Positions 13,164 to 24,116 of a DNA stretch of 64,000 nt are shown here, in pieces (positions within the stretch are counted from its first letter, which is position 1; every line of letters starts with the position of its first letter). This stretch comes from Colius striatus (lineage: Eukaryota > Chordata > Aves > Coliiformes > Coliidae): positions 10,051,867 through 10,115,866 of the forward strand of contig NC_084760.1 in the NCBI RefSeq assembly GCF_028858725.1, read 5' to 3'. The translations under genes and the position numbers were made by a program. Under the pieces are notes generated by a model. That model saw only the letters and a program-made list of their open reading frames with translations, was not told the origin of the DNA and did no database searches.

Positions 13164-16100
13164 GAGTGTACCAAGCATTGATGGCATAACACACCAGGCA
13201 GACAAGAGCGAGTGGGTAAGGGGAATTGATGTGAATGGAGCACTGACATTCTACTTCAAAACCTGGCAAGTGTTGGCCAGGATAACAACTTCAAATCTTA
13301 TTCCCTCTTTCTGTAGTTCTTTTTAGTGAATTCACTATTGTAGACAAAAGAAGTAGTCTTTGTTTCCATGAGATAATGCACCTGAAGCCCCCAAATGTAG
13401 TCTGTAGTCCCCCAGTTGCAGTGTAATTCTAGTTGCAAAGACACAGGAGTTTTGATTTTACTTCACTAAGATCAAGGATTCAATTCAATTTCTCTCTATA
13501 TGTACTACTTTAGAGAAACCATCAAACCAAGACACCATCTCTTAAATATGGCCCATAAAAGCATGTTCTATAAATGCTTATAAATGAATTGTGATTGTTA
13601 TATAAAAATAGTATGAAGGAGTAGCTGCAGTTCTGTATTGTTCTGTTAAAAATGTCCAAGTTCTGTAAGTCATTTAGAAGTGAGGTGGGAGTGCCCTCTT
13701 GTGTTTATGGAAGAATAATCTTAACAGTCATCCCATTCAAAATCAAAGTGGGGAAAATTTCTCCAGTCCTATATCAAGCCTCGGTCTCCCAGCCTGGCTA
13801 TGGGTCAGGTGTACATGCCTGGTCAGCGTTGCAAAACAGATGGATTACAAGTTCAAACAAGGTTTCAGCCTCATGTCTTGTCATGCAGCATCCTACAGAG
13901 CATTTCTGCCTCATCAGCTCTTGTGCTGCAACGTGCAGAAGTCTCTCACTGTGCACAAGCTGAAGGCCCCATCCCACGCAGGGTGTGGAGGAACACACAG
14001 GTTGCCCCTCTGCATGTTGTTCCTTCCCAGTGAGTGTTGCCTCTGTTGCAGACATATGGGTATAAAGTAAGAACAAGTTATTGCAGATCCTAGTGTGGTC
14101 TGTGGTGTCTCAAAGCAGGGAAGCTGGAGGAGAGAGACGTATTAAGCTGAACCCATGGGACTCCTGGAAGCAGAAGATGTGTAATTTCTTAGACTGCTTC
14201 TGCCTAAAATCAGTCTGGTGAGCTGGAAGAGGTTTTTGAATGCTTGGACAATTCTTGTACAGTATGTATTCATTATGCTAGAGCTATCTGGTTTTATCGC
14301 TTTGTTGTATGTAAGACACAAACACTACAATCAAGCTGTGTCACAAACTCCCACTGCAGTCCATGGAAACTACTTAAACACGCCAAAAAACTGAAAGATC
14401 TTCAAGAGAAATGAAACATGACAAGTAACGTTTCCTGAAGTGAGATCTACTCCTCTCTTCATATCCACTTCCACAACACTAAGTGCATGCTTGAGTAACC
14501 TAAGAAGAGAGAGAAAAATAAAGAAAAATGAAAGAAATATGACAAAAGAGGTGTTTTAAATCCTGCACCAGCCCAATTTCAAGTAGATTATCTGACACTT
14601 AGGACAGCATAAAGCAGCACTGAGGAGCTTCCTTCTTCAACTGTGCTTAGAAAGTTTCTTTCTCGTTCTGATAAAATAGAGCACCACCACCAAAGGATTT
14701 TTTTAGCTGAGGTGATACAGCTTATAGCACATGGTGGTAGGTTCTGAATTTCTCTTTGCTTTTCCATTGTTTTAGAGGAGTAAAGAATTGCTCCACAGCT
14801 GCTCTTGAATTCAGCAGAAAGGCTGTACTATGAGTACACAGATCAGTAACAAACGACCTGGTACAAACCACCCAGATCTGTAGCCAATATGTCAATAAGA
14901 AGCTGCTGGTGGACTCTTTCCCATACAGGTGCAATGTCAGGAACTACCAGATGGACCAAGTGCCCACAGCTAGAGGAGGTCATGTAAAGACTGAAACACT
15001 TAAGATGCTTACAAGACATATTACAGATGGTCTAGAAGGAGATGAATATAAAAACGTAAGTAGGTTCTCCTGCCAGTGGTCCCAAGTGTCCCATCCAATG
15101 TAGTCCAGAGTCCTTGACAGGGAAGGAACTTCATTTTCTGGTAGAGATATGATGGCTGCAAGGAAGATGGCAAAACTCAACATGTCTGTATGCAACCAGC
15201 CCTTTTAATCACGAACATAACCCTGGTGCAGTGCAAACAGCACTAGCCAGGGCCCCACAGTAACTCTGGCAACTGTGCCAGCTGCTAGGGGAATTCTCAG
15301 CTGCATTATGTGTTAATTGCATGCACCTACCTGGGCCATTCACCAGCTTCTCTATCCCAAGCTGGCATCCTGCCCTCCCACACACACCACCGGGCTGCCC
15401 AGGGGCAGTGGGCTCCTTACCTCTCCAAAGAACAGGTAGTGGCCAGGTCTTTTTACATCTTGCACAACAGGCTTCCAACTCAGAGCTGCTCTAGATGAGG
15501 TTGAGGGTCAGCTGCTCTTCCCTGGTGGCTTGCTCTCAGACCTGGTCACCGGCCTCTCTGAAAACTAGCATTGTTTCTTTTAAGAAAGAATAGAGCAACT
15601 CAGCAAGTGCGTATCTTGGTCATCCATTCTTGCTCCCAACAGGGCCTGGCAATGGATGTTGACAGGAGCACACACTGAGACTCTGGCAGCAATAGGAAAT
15701 TAAGGAGTGCTAGAGGATTCACGTCTGTAATTGGTCTCCAGCTCGAGCTTCATACCGCAGTTTCCCAATGCTGACAAGGAGTGGCAGCCTTGTCCCATGC
15801 TTTCCCTACACAGCATACGTGAAACGGGATGGCCTTGTATCATTCTACTGATCAGGCAGTGTGCAACTTCTGAAGTGCCTGTGTCTATCCCTCTATTGCC
15901 TGGAGAGCCTGAGTGAGCTCCTTTGAGTTTTGGGGAATAGCCAAGAAATCACAGCCAGGCAAAGCAGGTCAGAGAGTGGAAGAGCCTCCAACTGGAAGCA
16001 CTTTGTCTGAATACTTCCATCCTAACAGAAGGACACAGCCCCACCAGCATCAGGAGCTCAGCTACCAGCTCCAGGCGAGGAATATCAGAAGAGGGAACTT

Positions 16101-17764
16101 GTGCTTGTGTACACACTAAGAATTTGCAATGCTGTGAGCTCCCTCTCAGGAAGTCAGCAATACAACAGTTTACAAATTATTTACACAACTGAAATGAGTG
16201 GTTTGTGCTTTTTAAGGAATATTCTCATCATTACAGGATTAACTAGCTGCCCTCCTCTTTCTGTTCTCCACAAATGCACCTCCCCACCTTCAAAAAGCAG
16301 ATAGACTAATCTCATATATCCTAAGGAAAAGCATCACAATTGTGTTGCTCGTTAGTAGGTTGAGCCATCAGATGTACTGCTCTGAATATAAATTGTCCAT
16401 ATAATTTAATTGTCCATATACTTGTACTAGGATAGATATTATTTCTTCCCTATAGTACAGGAGTAAAGAGCAACAAACTGTAGAACAGACTTAAACCTCA
16501 ATTATTGTTTAACAGCAGAATTCTTGCACTGAAGCATAGTTAAATAGCTGTTACACTGCATTTTGGAGGGATCAAGCGTGAGGTTTCACATCATGTTTAT
16601 GCTCAACTCTTTCCCAGCCCAGGGTGTGTGCTCCCACTACTTCCTTTCTGTTAAATCTAGTGGTTAGGTGATCACAATGTGAGTCATGTAAGGTGGCTGA
16701 TTTTCTAAAAAAACTAAAGCTGAAAAAAAAAAGTAACTAGTTTTCTATTCCACCAGGGCATTGCTTGTAGTAGAATAATGATTAGCCCGTAGTGGAGACA
16801 GGGGAGAGGGGAAAACAAGGTTCTGTGATTCTGCCATCCCTTTCAGCCTCAGTTCCTAAGTTCTACTTCATCGTAAAGTTAAAACACATTCATAGAAAGT
16901 GCTTTTTGATCTCTTCCTGCATGAGAAGAATTGATCTACCAAGATGAAGATACACTCACATAACCTGCTAACACACTACCCTGTCCTGGAAAAGCTGCTA
17001 TTTTTAAGAACAAGACAACACAGAGACAAAATTCTACAATGAAAGATTTGAGAAACACCTGTGTCTACACAACTTTCATAGAAAGACTTATGCACCATTC
17101 AAAGTGAAGACTTGATGCAAAATGAAATCTATTAAAATGAACATATTAACACTACAGCTAATGCAGTAACATTTTCCCACATCTTTATTGCTTTTTTGAT
17201 TTGCATAACATGCATACAAGTAAAATAATAGGTACAAACATTTTACCTTCTTACTTTATCAAATGAAACATTACAAGCAGTTAAATAAGTTTCCAAGAAA
17301 TCTCCACTTCAGAGGGAGAGTCTCTTTCTCACCCAGAGATCTGTATTTATCATATCTAGATTGAATTCCAGATACTGGGATGCAGTTTTACAACTTCTGC
17401 TTTGTTGCAATAGTTCACATGATACTTGGTTTTAGAAAAAGCAAATTGAATATGTGTTGTTTTTCCTGGGTGTGATTATAGGATATTTTAATTGTAAGCA
17501 GGCCTCTGAAAGGTGTCAATATTAAGAAGGTGTCGATATTAATTTCTGGTTAAAAAAATCAAATAGCTCAGCAGCCCTGTTCTCTAAGAACCAGAGGCAG
17601 CCTCTTGCTAAGGAAAGTGAAGACTTATTTCCTATTTAAAAGTCAGTTTGATACTCAATTGGTCAAGGCTCTATAAATATAACAGAAAAGCCTTTTTTTC
17701 CTTATGCCTTGTTAACAAATGAAACAAGCGCAAGTGATATCAATTAACATCTGGATCCTACAAC
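13164..17764. other. Long intergenic stretch, no gene recognised
   Basis: Overlapping small frames cluster at 13652-14076 (both strands) and 15209-16304, where base composition is slightly more GC-rich. None has a recognisable domain, and overlapping frames on both strands argue against coding. No CR1, LTR or RNA gene was recognised. This is the longest stretch in the window without an assigned feature. Confidence 0.45.
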
Positions 17765-18370
17765 TATGAGAAGAATACTAAATAGCTGGTTGCTCTCCTC
17801 CCATCTTTCCAAGGAAGTGATTGTCCTCTTGTACTCAGCCCTGGTGAGGCTGCACTTCAAATACTGTGTCCAGTTCTGTGCCACTTACTACAAGAAGGAC
17901 ATTGAGGTGCTGGAGTGTGTCCAGTGACAGGCAACAGAGCTGGTGAAGAGAACAAGTCTGATGAGGAACAGCTGAGGGAGCTTGGGATGTTTAGCCTGGA
18001 GAAGAGGAGGCTGAGAGGAGATATGGTCACTCTCTACAAATACCTGAAGGGAAGCTGTAGTGAAGTTAGGGTCCATCTCTCCAGTAACGAACAAAAGGAC
18101 ATGAGGAAATGGGCTCAAAATGGGCTCAAGTTGAGCCAGGAGAGGTTTAGATTAAGCATTAGGAAGAACTTTTTCACCAAGAGGGCTATTAAGCATTGGA
18201 ACAGGCTGCCCAGGGAGGTGGTAGAGTCATCGTCCCTGGAGATATTTAAAAGACACATAGATGAGGTGCTGAGGGACATGGGTTAGTTTAGTGATGGGCC
18301 TGGCAGTGTGAGGTGACTGGTTGGACTTGATAATCTTAAAGGTCTTTTCCAACCACAATGATTCTGTGGT
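17765..18370 (+). mobile_element. CR1 LINE, older subfamily
   Basis: CR1-type ORF2 C-terminus in a diverged form: [12 protein letters not shown]-like upstream, then [20 protein letters not shown] and [19 protein letters not shown] in the frame 17915-18286. The 3' end is also different (TTGGACTTGATAATCTTAAAGG, then CCACAATGATTCTGTGG). It is clearly another, probably older, subfamily than the other copies here. Confidence 0.9.
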
Positions 18371-18951
18371 GCTCTAGAGGAACTCATTGAAACATGAACT
18401 TCTAACTGTGGTGTGTGAGCTCTCACTTGAAATCGCTCTAGTGCTAAAGGAGGGAAAGCAGCAAACTGGATTGAAACATTTTGAAAAGGTTCTAGGGAAA
18501 TCCAGGAAATCACAGCCCACTTTGCCTGATATCTGTACCAGACAAATAAGTAAAAACTTAACAGAAAAAAAAAGCAGAATTACTGGACATCTAGGTAAAT
18601 ATGATCTGTAAGGCAACGGTCAGACACTTGGTAAACTCCCATCATGCTTCTCATCAGGAAATATGTGAGAACATGATCTAGTGCACAAATTCCCTAAAGC
18701 CTTTTAGCAAATGATTTTAGGCAAACTAAGTTGACATGGGATAAGAGGTAAAAGATAGGGAACAGAGAGTAGAAGTAAATGGTTCACTTTTGCATTGGAA
18801 TAAAACCACCACAGAAATCTACAGGACCTGTACTGGTGAACTTACTGATTTGATCTGGAAAACGTGGTATGCAAAGGGGTTAAAAAACAATCTCAGTCAT
18901 TCATTGCTGATGCATAAATAGTTGCCAGAGCTGAAAAAATTAATTGGGCAT
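18371..18951. other. Intergenic, no gene seen
   Basis: The opposing frames at 18283-18616 overlap the CR1 tail and each other. Nothing else recognised. Confidence 0.5.
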
Positions 18952-19037
18952 CTCTGATCTAGGTGAACCTGCCTCTGCAGGGGGGTTGGACTAGGTGATC
19001 TCTAAAGGTCCCTTCCAAACCCTACCATTCTATGATT
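18952..19037 (+). mobile_element. CR1 LINE 3'-end stub
   Basis: About 85 bp of the CR1 3' terminus (TGATCTAGGTGAACCTGCCT to CCATTCTATGATTC). An extreme 5' truncation. Confidence 0.9.
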
Positions 19038-19100
19038 CAGCAACACAGGAAATTCAACACAGATCTACACAGAGCACTGCTCAACAAGTAAAGTAAACAC

Positions 19101-19330
19101 AACAGTAAATATAAAATGATGGGTTCTGGTCTTTATTGCTCATATGTAAGATCCTGCAGCTATAACAGACAGTTCTGGGGAAACATCAGCTGCTTTTATA
19201 ACTGTGTGATGAGTTAACAGCAAATGTAAAATTATGGGTTCTGGTCTTTATTGCTCATATGTAAGATCCTGCAGCTATAACAGACAGTTCTAGGGAAACA
19301 TCAGCTGCTTCTACAACTGTGTGATGAGTT
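19101..19330 (+). repeat. Tandem duplication, two 115-bp copies
   Basis: Copy 1 (19101-19215) and copy 2 (19216-19330) both start AACAG and share the GGGTTCTGGTCTTTATTGCT block and the GTGTGATGAGTTAACAG end. Only a handful of substitutions separate them, so the duplication is recent. The unit is not recognised as a known repeat or RNA, and there is no open frame. Confidence 0.93.
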
Positions 19331-21020
19331 AACAGACAGCAGGTACAAAGTAAAGCAGCTGCAGTTTCATGTAAAGCTAATTAAGCTGTGGTACTCCTTG
19401 CCGTTGTCTGTGGATGTTAAAATGTTATAAAGACTGTGGGGAGACTGGACAAGTTTATGCACAGCAAACTAATGGGGGATTGTTACATTCACATACACAT
19501 ACATAAAAAAACCCCAAACCAACAAACCAACACCCTCTTGGAGGTCTCTGAGCTTTACATTTACAGCGGTTGGGGAAATATTCAGATATGGATCCCTACG
19601 TGCTTGTTCTATCCCTACCCCTTTCCCCAGACATTTACTTTTGGCTACAGTTAGAGGCAGGATACAGGGAGGTGGACCTCTTGTCTGACCCTGTACAGCT
19701 GTTCTAAGGCTTTTATGATCTCATTCATCATAAGAAAGAGAGCACTCATCTTTCTGGGACTCTTGAGAAGATTAAATAAAGATTTCTGCTCTCTGTAAAA
19801 CATTAAAAGCAGAGCCAAAATCATCAGCTGAAAGAAACTGTTTCCCAACACATGCATTTTGTGATGTGTAATTTGAAACGTGGCAAAGTCAGCCCAGGAT
19901 TTGACAATGAGTACTATCCATTCTGAGAAGAAACAAATTAAAGCTGTGATTAGTAGACACAGAAAGTTTGAAGAATAGGTACATAAGTCCAGAGTCAGCC
20001 GGTTCCAGTTCCCCTTGTGATCCTTCCTTCATCTTTATTTTGATTGGTCCCCAGTTACTTAATGTAGGGATTTTTAGTAACTGAGTCTGCAAGCTTAGCA
20101 ATTCAACAAAGCCTAACTAAACAGGCTTTAACAACTTATCTTGAAACTTTACTTACCTTAATATTCTTACTTATCCTAAAACTTTTACTTATCTTAATAA
20201 TTTACACAAACTCTTCTCTTATTAATCATCAGGTTATTGATTTCTTGAGATAACTTATGTACCTATTCAAACTTTCTGCATCTCTTAATCAACACTCTCT
20301 CTCCACCCTACAGAAACAGCAGCTCAAACCAGTGCAAGCAGGGGGCACTAATTGAAAAAGGAAGCATGTAGAACCTTTTTCCTCATATTTCTACAGCAGA
20401 AAGTGCCATGGGCCGGCTGCAGCTTGCACTCTACCATTTGGGTCACTCTGCTTGCAGTCAAGAGGGAGATTTTCAGACAGGTAAAATGAGATGTGGAAGC
20501 AAAGGAGAGAGAAAATGAGTACTATCTCCTGCCATGGGCTGCAGAAGAAAATGTCAAAAATCTATCAACTGTTTATTTTTCCTAGCAGTATGAATCATCA
20601 TAATTTTAGGAATAAACTTGCTAGATATTTCAGCACTTTGCAACTCACTTTTCTTGACTTCCCTTATCCACTCCCAACAGTTAGACCCTTCCATTGAGAG
20701 TCCACCGTGTGGACCACCCCACTTTGTAGTATTCTTAACAACTTGTAAAAAAATACCACAATTAATTTTTTGAGCTTTTCTTCACCCTACCTCATTTTTC
20801 CCGATTTCCCCAAGTTAATTTATGTACTGAGCCTCTGAATAAACAGGTAGGGGAAAAAAAAAAAAAAGATGTCACTATTTATAAAGAATTAGCAAGAATC
20901 CACACAAAGTAGAATTTAGGATGTAGTTTTGGATCGGTTTAAACATCACATAGGCTGTAGTGCTCCTGCCAGTCCCCACTATAGCCCTGATATCTGCTCC
21001 CTCTGCCTTCACTAGCATTG
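19331..21020. other. Intergenic, no gene seen
   Basis: Contains a 14-base A run near 20855. The small frames are not supported as genes. Confidence 0.5.
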
Positions 21021-21615
21021 ATGCATCCTGGGATGCATCAAGAAGAGTGTGGGCAGCAGGTCAAGGGAGGTTCTTCTCCCTCTACTCTGCCCTGGTGAGG
21101 CCTCATCTGGAGTCCTGTATCCGGTTCTGGGCTCCTCAGCTCAAGAGAGACAGGGAAGTGCTGGAGAGAGTCCAGCACAGGGCCACCAAGATGATCAGGG
21201 GACTGGAACATCTTTCATATGAGGAAAGGCTGCGGGAACTGCGGCTGTTTAGTCTGGAGGAGACTGAGGGGAGATCTTATTAACATTTATAAATATCTAA
21301 AGGGTGGGCGTTAGGAGGTTGGGACATCCCTTTTTTCTATAGTAGCTAGCAATGGGACAAGGGGTAATGGGATGAAGCTGAAACACAAAAAGTTCCACTT
21401 AAACATAAGAAAAAACTATGTCAGTGTGAGGGTGAGGGAGCCCTGGCACAGGCTGCCCAGAGGGGTTGTGGAGGCTCCTTCCTTGGAGGTCTTCAAGACC
21501 TGCCTGGACATATTCCTGTGTGACCTGACCTTGGTGAACCTGATTCTGCAGGGATGTTGGACTAGATGATCTCTAAAGGTCCCATCCAACCCCTACCATT
21601 CCATGATTCTATGAT
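21021..21615 (+). mobile_element. CR1 LINE 3' fragment
   Basis: ORF2 C-terminal coding remnant in the frame 20960-21283 ([16 protein letters not shown], then [20 protein letters not shown]). The CR1 3'UTR and an ATTCCATGATTCTATGATT tail follow. It ends about 300 bp upstream of the SNHG5 CpG island. Confidence 0.94.
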
Positions 21616-21929
21616 TTCCACATCACCACAGGAGGCCAATCCAGCTAGAGGTCAAGCCGCTTGCTGACAGAGGTGCAACCACACAGCTTTCAGCGGCTAA
21701 AGCTGGGCTGAGACCGGGGGAATCCACTTGCACATCCTTTGATTTTCTAGAGTAAAAAAAACCTGCAGACAGCTTTCTGTTTGTTTGGTGTTTGTTTTGG
21801 GGAAGAGGTGGTTTTTCATCCTTGGTGAGTTGTAATGTTAAGCAGGGACAAAGCATTGTGTGCCGTTCCCAAAAAGGGAAAGAGTGTGCGTGTGGTTATG
21901 GTAACAGAAACATCTAATTTAGAGATCAG

Positions 21930-22680
21930 GAAAGCCCCTCCGGCCGCGGGGAGGTACGGGGCCGGGCCCTGCCACCCGGAGCTGGGGCGGCGCGGGGTGC
22001 TGCTCCCTCGGCAGATCACGACCGAACTCTGCGGAGAACACGTCGGCGCCCAGTATCCCGCCACGGCCGCCTTCGCACGGGAGGAGGCGGAACGGCGCGG
22101 GAGGAGCGGTGGAAGGGGGCCGGGCACCAACGGTTCAACGCGCAGGGTGCCGGGCGGAGCCAGCTTTGTTCCCACCCCGCGGGGTGTGTATAAAGCTGGC
22201 GAGCGCCAGCTCCGGTCCTTTTTCCCTGCGGAGACGGCGTACCTGTAGGTAAGGTGGTGAAGGCAGCTGGGAGCGCCTTGCGTGCTGCTGCCGGAGCAGG
22301 GCTGGCGGGGTGCTCAGGCTGCTATTGTGTGTGTCAGTGTGGCATGGAGGGGTGCTTTCCCGCGGCTCCACTCGGGTAGTGCTCGATGCTGGAGATGGCG
22401 GCTGAGGTTCGCACCTTGGGGCCGCGGCCTGGCACAAGCCATCCCTGAGGCTGCAGCCGCGGTATCCACCGGCCCGCTGTAGCCGCGGCGGCCGGGGGAC
22501 GGAGAGGCCGCCTGGGTGTCCCGGCACGCTGGGGCGGGAGGGAGCGCGGCGCGGGCCGCGGCGCTGTGGGAGGGGCGGGAGGCGCCGCATCGTTGGCGGC
22601 GGCCGCGAGGCGCTGCCGGGCCTGCGCCATTTTAACGGCTGGTGCGGGCGGCCTGCGGCGGGGGCTGGTGGAGGATCGCA
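21930..22680. promoter_or_regulatory. CpG island at the SNHG5 promoter
   Basis: A sharp shift from AT-rich flanks to GC- and CpG-rich sequence, spanning the TATA box, exon 1 and the start of intron 1. A YY1-like GCGCCATTTTA motif lies at about 22624, inside intron 1. The many open frames across it on both strands are the usual by-product of GC-rich sequence and are not genes. Confidence 0.8.
22189..22194 (+). promoter_or_regulatory. TATA box of SNHG5
   Basis: TATAAA lies 28 bases upstream of a pyrimidine start (CTTTTTCCC) at 22217-22218. TATA plus a 5'-terminal oligopyrimidine tract is the known arrangement of several snoRNA host genes, which are TOP-class transcripts. The box sits between inverted repeats (see findings). 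Confidence 0.75.
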
Positions 22681-23512
22681 ACCCGACAGCGAACACAGCT
22701 TTTAATCGGCGGGATTGGCAGCAGCCCCTTGCTGAGGCGATGTGGTCCTCAACTTCACTCGGTTGTCGTTTGAATTACGAGTAAAAACATGTAGGCTAGT
22801 GAACGAAATAGACGTAAAAATGAGGCGTTTTAGTGAAAGATCGAGGCTCTCTGAATAAGGTGGAGTTGCCTTGTTCATTTGGCATAGCGTTAACCAAACT
22901 CTCTTAACAAATAATCGCTCTCCCAACCAATTTGTATAGTTCAGAAACCCGACGTTATGTTATTGCAGCGCTGAGGAATCTCACATCCGAGTTGCAGAGA
23001 CTCTGTGTGTTAATACAGTTGCAAGATGCAGATTCATGCAGTTTCCAAGAATTACCCACCTATTTCGAAGAAGCCTAATGCAAACGACTTGTGTCTCACA
23101 TAATATGTATTCTCAGTGCACAGTTAGATGAGATGGGGTCTGCGGGGGGGGCTTTGGTGGTTCTTAGGGAGAACATACCCTCACTGTTTTTACCCATATT
23201 TGGTTATGAATTGCTTCAGAATATCGTTTGTGTTGTAGCAACTTCTGGTTTTCCCAGTCTTCCTACAAGACCAAAATGTATATCTCATAGGTACCGGGTA
23301 CATGTGGTTATTTTTACTTGAGTTTATCCTACTCAAGGTCTTCACATTAGTGAGGTAGTTTTTTTCCTGACGTGCTCTGCTGAAGTAGCCACTCTGTGAC
23401 TGCCCTGGTATACTTTGCTAGTATCAGTAGGGTTGATACACACATTGGTGGTGCCTGCATGTGTATCAGAAGGCTCAGACATTGGCATCATGGAGTTGTC
23501 CTACAACAGAAG

Positions 23513-24116
23513 TGAATTAGAGCAGCATCATAGCATAGAAGCATCATTTACCTAGAAAACTACAAGAATATATCTTGGACCAGTCAGAGTGAGACAGATT
23601 GATAAGCAACCACTCAAGCTTGGAGAAAGGCTGGTTCGATCCTATCCTGTGGTTTGGACAAACAGCAGGAAGCCAAAGATGAAAAATACAGTGTGAGGAA
23701 GATTCAGATCTTCGTTCTTAAGGACCCCTGAGGACCACCAGAAGGAGTGACGGAAGTGTAACCTGGGTGAGCTGAGGCAGGACAATGGTTGGAACTAATG
23801 AACAAGTGTAATGAATATAGAATCATAGAATGGTAGGGTTGGAAGGGACCCTTAGAGATCATTTAGTCCAACCCCTGTGCAGAAGCAGGTCCACTGGTCG
23901 CACAGGAACATGTCCAGGTGGGTCTTGAAGACCTCCAAGGAAGAACAGTCCACAACCCCATTATATGCATATCTAGTCTATAAATCTAAAAAGCTTTGCT
24001 TTAAGCAGTGCAATACTTGGTGGAGCAATCCCCTGTGTGCCCAGCACTTTAATAAAGAATACCTGCTTAATAGTCACACTGGCTATTGAGTCCTGACTGG
24101 CACTTTCCCAGCATCA
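23513..24116 (+). mobile_element. 5' LTR of a decayed ERV
   Basis: Begins TGAATTA and matches the 3' LTR (26752 onward) over several hundred bases (ATCATAGCATAGAAGCATCA, CAACCACTCAAGC, GAAAGGCTGGTTCGATCC). A segment of about 150 bp present in the 3' LTR is missing here, joined at a TAT shared by both sides of the gap. The LTR carries AATAAA at 24051 and ends near GCATCA. It is interrupted by a CR1 stub at 23818-23960. Confidence 0.8.
23818..23960 (-). mobile_element. CR1 LINE stub inside the 5' LTR
   Basis: Reverse-complemented CR1 3' end (AGAATCATAGAATGGTAGGG to CCTCCAAGGAAGAACAGTCC), followed directly by resumed LTR sequence. The insertion therefore post-dates the ERV. The corresponding position is not present in the truncated 3' LTR. 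Confidence 0.85.

Noticed and set aside
13652-14076. Cluster of overlapping frames of 77-123 codons.
   Set aside because: Frames overlap on both strands, with no domain, splice context or promoter.
21816-22784. Overlapping frames in the SNHG5 CpG island (up to 151 codons).
   Set aside because: Same GC-composition effect; they span the TATA box, exon 1 and the exon 1 donor.
23628-23645. GGTTCGATCC in both LTRs looks like a tRNA B box.
   Set aside because: No matching A box, cloverleaf or terminator is found; it is a conserved LTR motif.
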